Shown here: piece by piece, positions 6,761 through 15,397 of the stretch | Layout of the letters: each line of letters begins with the position of its first letter | Numbering within the stretch: position 1 is the first letter of the stretch | NCBI GenBank assembly: GCA_002409585.1 | Contig: DHNP01000020.1 | Span: 1 to 28,885, forward strand | DNA: 28,885 nt | Source of the DNA: Ruminococcaceae bacterium UBA5413 | Lineage (GTDB): Bacteria > Bacillota > Clostridia > Oscillospirales > Acutalibacteraceae | Reading direction: 5' to 3' | Translations under genes and position numbers: made by a program | Notes under the pieces: model-generated | What the model was told of the DNA's origin: nothing | What the model saw: the letters and a program-made list of their open reading frames with translations, nothing else | Databases searched by the model: none

Positions 6761-7237
6761 ATGGACAAAATAGATGCCGCGCTTATATCGGCATTGCAGG
6801 ACAACGCGCGTTCGCCCATAAAAGTTCTGGCAAAAAAGGTTTTCCTTTCGTCGCCGGCCGTTTCGGCAAGGATAGAAAAGCTTGAAAAGCAAGGGCTGAT
6901 AAACGGCTACCACGCAAGCATTAACCAGTATAAACTCGGCTACCACATAAAGGCGTTTATAAACCTGCAGATGACTCCTAACCAAAAAAAAGATTTTTAC
7001 CCCTTTATACGTTCATGCCCGAACGTAATAGAATGTAACTGCGTAACCGGAAATTACTCCATGCTTATAAAAGTCGCGTACCACAGTACTATGGAACTCG
7101 ATGAATTTATCGGCCGCCTGCAAAAATTCGGCAATACCGATACGCAAATTGTTTTTTCCACACCGGTGGAACCGCGCGGGATTAAAGTGCTGGGAGATGA
7201 TAAACCTGTGCTCTGCGGCAAAAAGGCACGGCTTTAG
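6761..7237 (+). CDS. Lrp/AsnC family transcriptional regulator
   Basis: This 158-residue protein starts MDKIDAALISALQDNARSPI, a standard AsnC-type winged helix-turn-helix (recognition region VFLSSPAVSARIEKLEKQGL, residues ~24-48). It continues with a RAM-type ligand-binding domain (IKAFINLQM to the C-terminus, including an NCVTGNYSMLIKV core strand). Such proteins sense amino acids or other small molecules as dimers or octamers and bind palindromic DNA. The start at 6761 is chosen because GAGGTGA lies six bases before it; reading further upstream would run through the hairpin and promoter. The 3' end overlaps the convergent terminator of the mannanase unit. Its target is unknown; a link to the mannan genes is not indicated beyond position. 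Confidence 0.92.
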   Translation: MDKIDAALISALQDNARSPIKVLAKKVFLSSPAVSARIEKLEKQGLINGYHASINQYKLGYHIKAFINLQMTPNQKKDFYPFIRSCPNVIECNCVTGNYSMLIKVAYHSTMELDEFIGRLQKFGNTDTQIVFSTPVEPRGIKVLGDDKPVLCGKKARL

Positions 7238-7255
7238 TTTTTCTGAGCCGTGCCT
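7219..7255 (-). terminator. Terminator of the mannan operon, overlapping the lrp 3' end
   Basis: On the minus strand AGGCACGGCT pairs with AGCCGTGCCT, followed by TTTTTG. The U-tract side lies inside the last codons of the convergent lrp gene. Confidence 0.75.
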
Positions 7256-7279
7256 CTTACTGCTTCATGTCACATACAG

Positions 7280-9607
7280 TCAGGGGAGAATTAAAGTTTC
7301 TCCCGCGTAAATTGTATCAGGGTTTTTCATACTATTTTTATTAAGGTTATAAATCAGCATATATTTGCTGCCTGACCCAAGTTTTTCTTTTGCTATTTTC
7401 CAAAGGGTATCACCCTTTTTGACTACATATGTCTTTTCATTTTCTCCTGACGACGGTGACGACATATTTACCGCTTTAATATCATCAAAATACATTACGG
7501 AATCAACGCTTACGTCTGAGCCTATTGTGTTGCACCAAATGCCGAACTTCGTTACTTTGGACGGATCAAATTTGCCTTTATTTTTGCCTACAAATTTACT
7601 AAACGGCAGTGTTAATACCTTAGCTTCTGTTGTTGCTGCAAATTCCGGCAGGTGTACTTCAAAGTCCTCTCCGCCAGACGTAATCTGTATGACCAGCTTT
7701 TGCCCTTTGCCATCAGGCTTGCAGTAAAGTTGAACGGCGTCATATTGCGACCAGTCGACAGCCTTATCGACTGTTATGCCTGCATATCCCTCCGGTATTT
7801 TTTCAGTGTTGATTTTGTAAGCGAATGCGAGACCGTACTGTCCCCCGCTGCGGTATTTCGTACTTAAGGCTGGAGACACACTGCATCCCGAGCCAGAATT
7901 ACAGCTCCATTTTAACTTTAATAAATCCCCGCTTCCGCCGTACGACTCAAAGTCGTCCACTACATCAGCTTTATCGGCAGTTTCCGGTATATTGAAAATT
8001 ATGTTTATTTTATCATAAGTCGTGCCGGCAATGCTGAGGCTTATAGAGCCATAAGTCTTACCTGCCTTATCCAAGATTTCTTGTGTTATTTCTGAAGAAA
8101 AATCACCGTTTTGTTCCTGCCCCTTAAGGTCGGCTATTGTAGTCCCGTCATTGTTTTTTATAATAAAGTCCACGTCGGTTCCAAACGGCGCGTTAACAGA
8201 TGCCGTTATGTGCGATGGTGCGCTTATAATTCTTCCTCCTGACACAGGCTCCTTTATGTATCCTGAGATATTTCCGCCGGTGTTTGTGTTGTTTGCGATT
8301 ATACCGGCATAATCGCCTATTCCGTCAGCAAAGACCGAGTTCTCAGCATTGTAAAAATCAGTAAAATTGTCTATCATTTCATGGCCTTTTGTACTGCTCA
8401 CCATGTATGGCTGAAAAAAACCATCTTTCTCATTAAAATTAGCCCACGTCATAAAATATGCTATGTTTTTGCCTTCTATGGTTTTAAGTACCCTGTTGAA
8501 CCAGTCCTTGTCAGCGTTATTAGAAACAGACATGAAACTTCCATTAGACATAAGCCCTGTCTCCGCCACCGCAGAAAGCTTAGAATGTTTTTCGGCTAAG
8601 CCGGATACTACATCCGCGGTTTTCGAAAATGATGAAAACCATTTACCGGTCTTATCATTTTCAGTGTCATAATAATCAAACGCCAGTACGTCTACGTAAT
8701 TGTCGCCGGGGTATGTAGCTAAGTAGGACTCTTCCGTTTCAAATGGCCCGTTTGGTGAATATACATAAATAAAATTATGCACTGCTTTTACATCACGCAG
8801 ATAGTTAACCGTGTACCTGTATGCATCTTTGAAAGCAGCGCCATCGCAGTGGCCGGCTCCCCACCAAAACCAGCTGCCATTGTTTTCATGGAATGGCCTG
8901 AACAGCACTGGCACGTCAGCCGCGGCTAAGTCGCCTGCATACTGTGCTACCATATCCAAGTAGCCTGTATATACATCGTTAAGATCACCGCCAGGCAAAA
9001 TGCGGTTTACAACATTTCCGCTCGTATCGTTAGGAGTATACCCCGTGTAATCATACTTGCCGTTTTTCTTGCCTTTCTTTTTAACGCCGGCAAAATTCGG
9101 CATATGCGCCGACAAAGTTACTACCGCTCCTTCTTTTGCCGCGCTGATTGAAACGGCAGCCGTCTGGGTAACTGTGTCTTTATACGGTGCCTTAAGCTCT
9201 AATTCGGCGCCTGTCATAGCAAGGCCGTCAATACCGAAGACACCGGCTATGGAGCCTGTAACATCCTTAGTATCTGAGTTTGTCCCGCTGTCCCTAAGGA
9301 CGGTCTTTTGCGTAGTGTCATCCTGATGCCCATATATTACATAGTTCGATTTAGCTATACCTTTTAAATAGGCATACAATTTTACCGTTTTTTCAGTCGC
9401 ATGTGCATCTACTAGATTTACACTTTTAGGTAAGTCTGTCAGTGTCTCCGGCGTTATAACGGTTTGTTTAACTGGCAATATACTTCGCTCTGCATAAGTG
9501 TCACTCGTCTGTTCAGCCGCGTTGCATTGAAAGCTGAACGGTACAGCCGCCAACATAGAGGTAGCTAATAATGAAGCCATGAATTTTCTTCCTAAAGATT
9601 TATTCAT
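7280..9607 (-). CDS. Secreted GH26 endo-beta-1,4-mannanase with C-terminal LysM
   Basis: This 775-residue protein hydrolyses beta-mannan backbones outside the cell. Residues 1-31 are a signal peptide (cleavage probably after CNA). The GH26 domain spans about 75-420: VIYGHQDD at the start, acid/base Glu241 in RPFHENNGSWFWWG, and nucleophile Glu349 in SAVAETGL. Residues about 455-541 look like an Ig-like linker domain. Residues 547-713 (DDFESYGGSGDLLKLKWS onward) resemble the mannan-binding CBM23/CBM27/CBM11-like beta-sandwich fold. Residues 726-775 form a LysM (TYVVKKGDTLWKIAKE...IYAGETLILP), which should hold the enzyme on peptidoglycan; there is no LPXTG motif or SLH domain. The start at 9607 has GGAG eight bases upstream and begins the signal peptide; a start at 9640 has no ribosome site. 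It is the last gene of the locus, 172 bp after the CE17-like gene. Confidence 0.95.
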   Translation of the reverse strand: MNKSLGRKFMASLLATSMLAAVPFSFQCNAAEQTSDTYAERSILPVKQTVITPETLTDLPKSVNLVDAHATEKTVKLYAYLKGIAKSNYVIYGHQDDTTQKTVLRDSGTNSDTKDVTGSIAGVFGIDGLAMTGAELELKAPYKDTVTQTAAVSISAAKEGAVVTLSAHMPNFAGVKKKGKKNGKYDYTGYTPNDTSGNVVNRILPGGDLNDVYTGYLDMVAQYAGDLAAADVPVLFRPFHENNGSWFWWGAGHCDGAAFKDAYRYTVNYLRDVKAVHNFIYVYSPNGPFETEESYLATYPGDNYVDVLAFDYYDTENDKTGKWFSSFSKTADVVSGLAEKHSKLSAVAETGLMSNGSFMSVSNNADKDWFNRVLKTIEGKNIAYFMTWANFNEKDGFFQPYMVSSTKGHEMIDNFTDFYNAENSVFADGIGDYAGIIANNTNTGGNISGYIKEPVSGGRIISAPSHITASVNAPFGTDVDFIIKNNDGTTIADLKGQEQNGDFSSEITQEILDKAGKTYGSISLSIAGTTYDKINIIFNIPETADKADVVDDFESYGGSGDLLKLKWSCNSGSGCSVSPALSTKYRSGGQYGLAFAYKINTEKIPEGYAGITVDKAVDWSQYDAVQLYCKPDGKGQKLVIQITSGGEDFEVHLPEFAATTEAKVLTLPFSKFVGKNKGKFDPSKVTKFGIWCNTIGSDVSVDSVMYFDDIKAVNMSSPSSGENEKTYVVKKGDTLWKIAKEKLGSGSKYMLIYNLNKNSMKNPDTIYAGETLILP

Positions 9608-9779
9608 ACCTTTAACTCCGCCCTTTCTCGTAATAAGCAATTACTATTTTACGGCTTTTTATAAAAAATTTTCCACCTATGGCATATACAGCACCACACT
9701 TATAGTGTTTTGAGAAAGGTTTAATATTATAATAAAAACTACTTCAGCTGCTGCTTTCAACTTATCATATATAGTTTAA

Positions 9780-10886
9780 TCAAGAAAATATTAATGACGC
9801 AAGGTAAAACGGTACAGCGTTGTTTTCATCAACGTCGGTTAACGTTACTTTTACCGTATGTTTCTTAAGTTCTCCGTGCCTTAACAGGGTACTCATGTAA
9901 AGGCAGTCGCCCCAGTCCTCGTCAAAATTAGCATCAAGTTTTACGGCATGCTCCGCGCAGCCGTCCACAACCGCCAGCGCAACCGGCGCGGGCTTCTTTA
10001 CGGACTTGCGGTATTGTACCGCCAACTCCGTGCCCTCTGCCTCAAACGTTACGGAAGCGCCTTTTTTGCAGGCTGTCCAACCGTTCCTGAAAACCTGCGT
10101 TATGTTGTCCTGTTTTACATTGTCCGCCTTAAACCCATCGGCCGCAGGCGAGTAGTTATAATTTTGAAGGCGGGAGGCGTTCTCATACATGTCGGCGGTA
10201 AGAGGCGCAGGGTACGGCGGTTCACTTTCATCCGTATTCCTGCTACTATAAACTTTTTCAAGGAAATGCGATATGCTTTCCGCGAGCAGCCGATGGCCTT
10301 CATCATTAGGATGAAGCCCGTCAGGAGTTATATCCCGTATGCGTATTTTTCCGTCTCTTATTTTATCAACTACGGGTTTTATGCCTATGCACGGTATGCC
10401 GTAATGCTTCCCTATTTTTATGTGGCGTTCCTGTGCGCTCACGCCGTTATCATAGCGCATATTGTTAAAAATAAGGACTGCCGGCTTACTTGCAGACGAA
10501 TATATCTTACGTATGAGCCCCTCGTAAGTTTCCATAAAAAAGTCGTTATTTTCATCGTTTACGCTGAATTCGGCCACAACGAAATCCGGGCTGTACTTAA
10601 GGAGGTCTGACTTTGCCCTTGCCGCGCCGAACTGCGAAGACGTAGCGCCGATACCGGCGTTAATGTACTTGAAATCAGCTTTGGGAAACATTCCCTTCCA
10701 CCACTTATAAACAAGGTATGCGTAGCATGTCTCCGGCTTTGACGAAAGCGAGCCCTGCGTTATGGACCCGCCTATGAAGCCTATGGTAAACGCACCGCCG
10801 TTTTCAGCTTTTTTCATAAGCTTTTTCAAGCGGCAGAGATTGCCGGTATTAAAAATACCTTCTTCAAAATTAATCCCGAAGTCCAT
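9780..10886 (-). CDS. CE17-like acetyl-mannan esterase (SGNH plus CBM35-like domain)
   Basis: This is a 368-residue cytoplasmic esterase without a signal peptide. The N-terminal SGNH domain has IGGSITQGS (Ser41), SVND (Asn110) and PDGLHPN (Asp189, His192). The C-terminal part (about 225-368) is a beta-rich domain like the CBM35-type module of CE17. CE17 enzymes of the Roseburia mannan locus remove 3-O- and 6-O-acetyl groups from mannooligosaccharides and work with CE2; the assignment rests on architecture and neighbours. The ATG at 10886 is preferred, because the GTG at 10895, which overlaps the CE2 stop, lies inside the AAGGGTGA ribosome site that serves this ATG. It is translationally coupled to the CE2-like gene. 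Confidence 0.85.
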   Translation of the reverse strand: MDFGINFEEGIFNTGNLCRLKKLMKKAENGGAFTIGFIGGSITQGSLSSKPETCYAYLVYKWWKGMFPKADFKYINAGIGATSSQFGAARAKSDLLKYSPDFVVAEFSVNDENNDFFMETYEGLIRKIYSSASKPAVLIFNNMRYDNGVSAQERHIKIGKHYGIPCIGIKPVVDKIRDGKIRIRDITPDGLHPNDEGHRLLAESISHFLEKVYSSRNTDESEPPYPAPLTADMYENASRLQNYNYSPAADGFKADNVKQDNITQVFRNGWTACKKGASVTFEAEGTELAVQYRKSVKKPAPVALAVVDGCAEHAVKLDANFDEDWGDCLYMSTLLRHGELKKHTVKVTLTDVDENNAVPFYLASLIFS

Positions 10887-10891
10887 ATTTC

Positions 10892-11947
10892 TCACCCTTT
10901 TTCATCATGCCATATGTCTTCACCGAGGGAGCCTATAAAACCGGCAAGCTCATCGGACATTTTATCAGCTTCCGGTATGCGTATATGGCCTTTTGTACCG
11001 CAGCCGTTGGCAGTATACATAAAGTGGCAGACTTTTTTATCATTCAATTCACGTGTTACCTGTTCAATAGAGTCGTCCCACGACCTGTCGTGCTCAAGTA
11101 TGGTAGTCGCGAGGATTATCACCGCTTTTGGATATATCGAGCGTATTTTCCTTACAAAAGCCTTATAATGCGCCCTCCATTTTACGGCTTTTTCACAGTT
11201 ATAGTCCTCTTTCATGTAATCTTCCGGGTGGTTGTCGTTCTGCCCTATGGCTATTATCACAACGTGCGGGCGGTACAAATTAAAGTCCCATTGTTTTACA
11301 GGACCTAATTCGGGGAAATATTCTATTTTATCGTACACGTTTTCCATCCCTATATAATCAGGCGCTGCAAACCATCCCGTCCCGTCAAGGAGGGCGACGC
11401 CGCCCTGCGCGACGTCGTGTATCTGCGCGTTAAGCTTCCTTGCCGTCATCCACGCGTAGGAGTAAAAACTGTTGGAAAATTCGCCGTTATTTTCGGGGTC
11501 AGGCAGGCCTGCATAATCCACAGCCTCCGACACTTCGCCGGCGGAAACGCTGTCGCCGTACACTTCAATTTTTCTTTCCGGCTTAGGCGGCAGCGCGCAA
11601 ACCTTTGCGCAGCCGTCTGCCATAAAGCCGTGGAAAGTCACGACATGGCACGAATCCATGCGTTTAAAAAGCATGGCGGTATGTTCTCCGCCGCCTAAAC
11701 CGTTAGCGAGTTCAAGCGTTATTTTTCCTGAAGGCGGCAGAAGCTTTTTCCCCTGCCTCCCGTCCACGATGTATCCCATGTAATTATCCCAGCAGGAGCG
11801 TTTGTTCTCAACGACAGCCTTTAATGAGCTGCCGGTAAACTTTATTTTCACATAGCTGCACGGATAAACAAGCTTCGGATGCTTTGCGTCGTCAAAGTCT
11901 ATCCTTCCGGAGTACTGCAGGTTTTTATCGTCGGGATATACAAGCAT
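10892..11947 (-). CDS. CE2-like acetyl esterase for mannooligosaccharides
   Basis: This 351-residue protein has the CE2 layout: an N-terminal jelly-roll (about 1-120) followed by an SGNH domain with YGDSVSAGE (Ser133) and IGQND (residues 234-238). The catalytic histidine is probably His321 in KGHIRIPEADKMSDELAGFI; CE2 enzymes often work with a Ser-His dyad without an aspartate, which fits the missing DxxH. There is no signal peptide, so it acts on imported oligosaccharides. In Roseburia intestinalis the CE2 partner removes 2-O-acetyl groups (and others) and with CE17 clears the chain for phosphorylases. AGAGGG precedes the ATG. It lies 16 bp after the GH130_2-type gene in the same transcript. 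Confidence 0.86.
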   Translation of the reverse strand: MLVYPDDKNLQYSGRIDFDDAKHPKLVYPCSYVKIKFTGSSLKAVVENKRSCWDNYMGYIVDGRQGKKLLPPSGKITLELANGLGGGEHTAMLFKRMDSCHVVTFHGFMADGCAKVCALPPKPERKIEVYGDSVSAGEVSEAVDYAGLPDPENNGEFSNSFYSYAWMTARKLNAQIHDVAQGGVALLDGTGWFAAPDYIGMENVYDKIEYFPELGPVKQWDFNLYRPHVVIIAIGQNDNHPEDYMKEDYNCEKAVKWRAHYKAFVRKIRSIYPKAVIILATTILEHDRSWDDSIEQVTRELNDKKVCHFMYTANGCGTKGHIRIPEADKMSDELAGFIGSLGEDIWHDEKG

Positions 11948-11963
11948 TTTTATATTCCCTCTT

Positions 11964-12986
11964 TTATCTTTTCCCTATTTCCGTATCGCTTTCGTTTACG
12001 TCGCTGTTTCCCTTTATATAGTCTATTATATAGTCGAGGTTTGTAAAAGCAAGGCAGACATAGCTGTCGGCCGCGCCGTAATATATGGCTATTTTCCCCG
12101 ACGGCGGGTCAACCAAAGCCGCGCACGGGAAGCATACGTTCGGCACGAAACCCCTTTCTTCATACCACTCCTGCGGAGTAAGCAGGAAATTTTTACACCT
12201 GTATTTGACTATGGACGGGTTGTCTGTGTCAAGTATGGCTCCGCCTATGGAGTACACATAGCCGTTGCAAGTGCCGCTCACGCCGTGGTAAAACAAAAGC
12301 CACCCTTCGGAAGTTTCTATAGGCGCCGCTCCGCTGCCGATTTTAAGTGACTCCCACCACTCTTTACCCTTCGACATTACGTGCCTGTGCCTGCCCCAGT
12401 AGACCATATCGGGGCTTTCGCTGAGGAATATATCGCCGAAAGGCGTATGGCCGCTGTCAGATGGGCGGGAGAGCATAACAAACTGCCCGTTTATTTTCCT
12501 TGGAAATAAAACAGCGTTGCGGTTAAAAGGTATGAAAGGGTTTTCGAGCCTTGTAAAAGTCTTAAAGTCCTTTGTTTCGGCAATGCCGATGGAAGCGCCG
12601 TAAAAGTCCTGGCACCAGATTATATAGTACGTTCCGTCTATTTTTACAAGCCGCGGGTCATATGCGTAAAGTGGCATGGCCGGCCGGCCGTCACTGTCTG
12701 AAAATTTTATCTTATCCTTGCTTATGTCCCAGCGTATGCCGTCGCCGCTCGTACCTAAATATATGTAAGGGACGCCGTCCGTCTGCTCGCCGCGGAACAC
12801 TCCGATGAACCCGTCGCCGAAAGGCAGCACCGCACTGTTGAAAATACGCGCCACGTTTTCAACCGGGTTCCTTTTTATCACTGGGTTTTCATTGTACCGC
12901 CAGACAGGGGCGTTGACAAGGCCGGCAGGCTTCTCCTGCCACGGTATATGTTTAACAGCCGGCCCTGCCGCAGTATATTTTCCCAT
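11964..12986 (-). CDS. GH130_2-type beta-1,4-mannooligosaccharide phosphorylase
   Basis: This enzyme phosphorolyses beta-1,4-mannooligosaccharides from the non-reducing end, releasing mannose-1-phosphate. The 340-residue protein has RYNENPVIKRNPVENVARIF at 30-49, followed by NSAVLPF, as in the RaMP2 branch. The presumed general acid is Asp110 in YAYDPRLV, and there is an IYYGAADSYVCLAF strand near the C-terminus. It lacks the long N-terminal extension of the GH130_1 partner. Start: the ATG at 13007 overlaps the preceding stop (ATGA) but has a poor ribosome site; the ATG at 12986 has AAGAGG nine bases upstream and is preferred, adding no change to the domain. Subfamily assignment is by motif memory, not by search. 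Confidence 0.88.
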   Translation of the reverse strand: MGKYTAAGPAVKHIPWQEKPAGLVNAPVWRYNENPVIKRNPVENVARIFNSAVLPFGDGFIGVFRGEQTDGVPYIYLGTSGDGIRWDISKDKIKFSDSDGRPAMPLYAYDPRLVKIDGTYYIIWCQDFYGASIGIAETKDFKTFTRLENPFIPFNRNAVLFPRKINGQFVMLSRPSDSGHTPFGDIFLSESPDMVYWGRHRHVMSKGKEWWESLKIGSGAAPIETSEGWLLFYHGVSGTCNGYVYSIGGAILDTDNPSIVKYRCKNFLLTPQEWYEERGFVPNVCFPCAALVDPPSGKIAIYYGAADSYVCLAFTNLDYIIDYIKGNSDVNESDTEIGKR

Positions 12987-13003
12987 ATCAGCATACCTCT
13001 TTT

Positions 13004-14176
13004 TCATTTATAATTTTTTAGCAGCTCCAAGTTACTCTTTATAAGTCCGCATCTCTGTTTTACACATCCTGCCCATCCACCCGGGTCCTTGGGCGTGCTG
13101 AAAACATAGTCGGTAAGCTTATCAACCGTAGTCGCCGCAACATGCAGCCGCGTGTCGCATGAAGCGTAGTAAATAAACACGCCGCCGTCTTCGTCCGCCA
13201 CAGCGCCGTTTGTAAAAACGACGTTTGAAACGTCGCCTACGCGTTCCCCGCCCCGCGGCGCTATAAGGAAACCGGAAGGTTCGGCGATAACCCTGCCCGG
13301 GTCTTTAAGGTCGGTAGCAAAAGCGTATATAACGTACCTTAAGCCTGCAGCCGTGCTGCGGGCACCGTGGGCTATATGTACCCAGCCTTTTTTTGTCTTT
13401 ATAGGCGGCGCGCCGGCGCCGTTTTTACCTTCGGTTACAGTGTGATATTTTCTTACGCTTGTCATACGCTCGCCGTCTATGACGGCATGTTTTATGTCGC
13501 CGCACAGTCCGAAGCCTATGCCCATGCCGCTGCCGGTTTCTATAAAGCCGTCCATCGGCCGCGTGTAAAAAGCGTACTTGCCGTCTATAAACTCGGGGTG
13601 CAGGCAGACGTTCCTCTGCTGGGGCGAATGAAGCGTCACAAGGTTGTCGAGCCTTTCCCACTTTTTAAGGTCCTTGGTCCTTACTATGCCTGCCGTCGCT
13701 ACCGCCGCCGACAAATCCCGGCTTGATTTATCTTTGCTCTCGGAACAGAATATACCGTAGATATAGCCGTCCTCATGCTTTGTAAGGCGCATATCGTATA
13801 TATTTGTTTCTTCCGGTATCCCGTCGAATACCACAGGGTAATCCCAAAACTCAAAACCGTCGACAGGGCTTTTGCTCTCCGCGACGGCAAAAAACGACTT
13901 TCTGTCGTTCCCCTCAACGCGCGCTACAAGGTAATATTTCCCCTTAAGTTTTATAGCGCCGGCGTTAAACACCGCGTTAACGCCGAGCCGCTCCATAAAG
14001 TACGGGTTTGTGCTTTCGTTCAGGTCATACTTCCAAAACGGCGGGATATGCTCCCTTGTAAGCACCGGATACTCATACCTGTCAAAAATGCCGTTGTAAA
14101 AATCCGTTTTTTTATTTTTCCGGTGTATCAATTCATTGTACTTTTTTAATTCTTCAAAATATTCAGCATGAATCAT
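13004..14176 (-). CDS. GH130_1-type 4-O-beta-mannosyl-glucose phosphorylase
   Basis: This 390-residue protein phosphorolyses Man-beta-1,4-Glc to mannose-1-phosphate and glucose, the last step after the epimerase. It has the GH130_1-type N-terminus (KYNELIHRKNKKTDFYNGIF, then YPVLTREHIPPFWKYDLN) and the presumed general acid Asp128 in NIYDMRL, which lines up with Asp131 of the Bacteroides fragilis enzyme. A phosphate/sugar-site region with RNVCLHPEFIDGKYAFYTRP follows. The start at 14176 is set by AAGGAG nine bases upstream and by an ATGA overlap with the epimerase stop; an ATG at 14206 lies inside the epimerase. Its product use implies a downstream phosphomannomutase not seen here. Confidence 0.92.
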   Translation of the reverse strand: MIHAEYFEELKKYNELIHRKNKKTDFYNGIFDRYEYPVLTREHIPPFWKYDLNESTNPYFMERLGVNAVFNAGAIKLKGKYYLVARVEGNDRKSFFAVAESKSPVDGFEFWDYPVVFDGIPEETNIYDMRLTKHEDGYIYGIFCSESKDKSSRDLSAAVATAGIVRTKDLKKWERLDNLVTLHSPQQRNVCLHPEFIDGKYAFYTRPMDGFIETGSGMGIGFGLCGDIKHAVIDGERMTSVRKYHTVTEGKNGAGAPPIKTKKGWVHIAHGARSTAAGLRYVIYAFATDLKDPGRVIAEPSGFLIAPRGGERVGDVSNVVFTNGAVADEDGGVFIYYASCDTRLHVAATTVDKLTDYVFSTPKDPGGWAGCVKQRCGLIKSNLELLKNYK

Positions 14177-15339
14177 CCGACGTTGCTCCTTATAATTTCC
14201 ATGCACATCCTGCCGTTATGGTACGGGCATTTCCATGGCTCCACAATCGGCTTCGCGGTGTCCGGCCGGCCCTCGCGGTCTACCCGCCAAAACCACTCCG
14301 AACCTTTTCTTTTGTCAGCCACATATTCCCTTATAAAATCAAATATGTTTTCCGCGGCGTGCAAATATTCAACTTTTTCATTGTTTTTCATGTAAGCGTT
14401 CAAAAATCCGTTAACGGCCTCCGCCTGTACCCACCAGACACGCGCGGTATCCGTTACGCCGCGCACACACTCATTGTCTATAGAACGTCCGTCGTAAGCT
14501 TTTTTATATACTTTTTCAGCAAGGGCAGACGTAATAGGCGCCATCTTTTCAACGTATGCCTTTTCCCCGGCAATCGCAGTGCCCCTGTCTATAAGCCACG
14601 ACGTCTCTATGTCATGGCCATACGACTGCATATCTATCAGGCTGTTGTAATTCCCGTCGAAAAACACCTCCTGGCGCTGCAGCTTTGGATTGTAAATTTT
14701 ATCGGCGAAAATATCCAAAATATGCAGCAGGCGGTTTTTTACCCCAGGCTTACGGCAGGCAAGGTACAGTTCGGCATAAGCCTCAAAAACGTGCAGAAGC
14801 GTATTCATGGTTTTTGAAGCCATAACGCCGTTTTCAGACAATTTATCGTTTTCAGTCTGCCCGAACTGCCGGTCGAGCGACTCAAGGTATCCTTTTTCGT
14901 CCGTACAGCGCGACTCGATGATGTCAAACAGTGCAAGAGCTTCATCAAGCGCTTTTTCATCTTTTGATGCCATATAATACGCCGCCAGCCCGTAAACCGC
15001 GAAAGCCTGGCAGTACGTGTGCTTTGCCGTGTCGGCCGGAGTTCCGTCGAAGTTCACCGACCAGTAAACGCCGCCGTAATTTTGGTCTGTAAAATTATGA
15101 ATTAAAAATGCGTAAGCGTGACGCGCTTCTTCAAGCAGGCTTTCATCTTTTAAAAGCATATATGCCTGGGAAAAAAACCAAAGTATCCTGCTGTTTAGTA
15201 TGCAGCCCTTTACGGCTTTTTTATCTGTCTTTAAGTCAAAGCCGACATACCCGCTGTATCCCCCGTACTCATCGTCGCGCAGGTTCTTCCAAAACGGTAT
15301 TATCGTACCGGTCAAATGCTGTTTTGCTTCATTTATCAT
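14173..15339 (-). CDS. Cellobiose 2-epimerase (AGE family)
   Basis: This 388-residue enzyme interconverts the reducing-end sugar of beta-1,4-disaccharides; here it should turn mannobiose into mannosyl-glucose for GH130_1. It is an (alpha/alpha)6 barrel with the active-site set expected from the Ruminococcus albus enzyme: Arg51 (NSRILWF), His242, Glu245 and Trp248 (YGHDIETSW), Trp303 and Glu307 (VWWVQAEA), and His374 (KCPYHNGRMC). The length equals that of characterised cellobiose 2-epimerases and is shorter than many other AGE members. The start is the ATG at 15339 with GAGGTGG six bases upstream; the TTG at 15354 would overlap that site. It lies 58 bp after the permease gene and overlaps GH130_1 by 4 bp. 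Confidence 0.93.
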   Translation of the reverse strand: MINEAKQHLTGTIIPFWKNLRDDEYGGYSGYVGFDLKTDKKAVKGCILNSRILWFFSQAYMLLKDESLLEEARHAYAFLIHNFTDQNYGGVYWSVNFDGTPADTAKHTYCQAFAVYGLAAYYMASKDEKALDEALALFDIIESRCTDEKGYLESLDRQFGQTENDKLSENGVMASKTMNTLLHVFEAYAELYLACRKPGVKNRLLHILDIFADKIYNPKLQRQEVFFDGNYNSLIDMQSYGHDIETSWLIDRGTAIAGEKAYVEKMAPITSALAEKVYKKAYDGRSIDNECVRGVTDTARVWWVQAEAVNGFLNAYMKNNEKVEYLHAAENIFDFIREYVADKRKGSEWFWRVDREGRPDTAKPIVEPWKCPYHNGRMCMEIIRSNVG

Positions 15340-15397
15340 ACCAAACCACCTCAAAGCCTGCCGTCGGCTTTATTTTAAGTATTGGCAAAGGGCAGTT

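Noticed and set aside
7280..9607. Sortase or lipoprotein anchoring of the mannanase
   Set aside because: No LPXTG-like motif at the C-terminus, and the SFQC near the signal cleavage site does not fit a lipobox; LysM is the better explanation.
9726..9731. Perfect TATAAT on the minus strand between the CE17-like and GH26 genes
   Set aside because: No acceptable -35 box lies 15-19 bp upstream, so a separate GH26 promoter cannot be supported, though an activator-dependent one remains possible.
9948..10610. 220-codon plus-strand ORF opposite the CE17-like gene
   Set aside because: It has no ribosome site or recognisable domain and lies wholly inside a convincing gene on the other strand; its composition is that of a reverse-strand shadow.
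11964..14176. GH130 pair as host N-glycan mannose phosphorylases
   Set aside because: Neighbouring GH26, CE2, CE17, epimerase and GH36 point to plant beta-mannan; no N-glycan-type enzymes are present.
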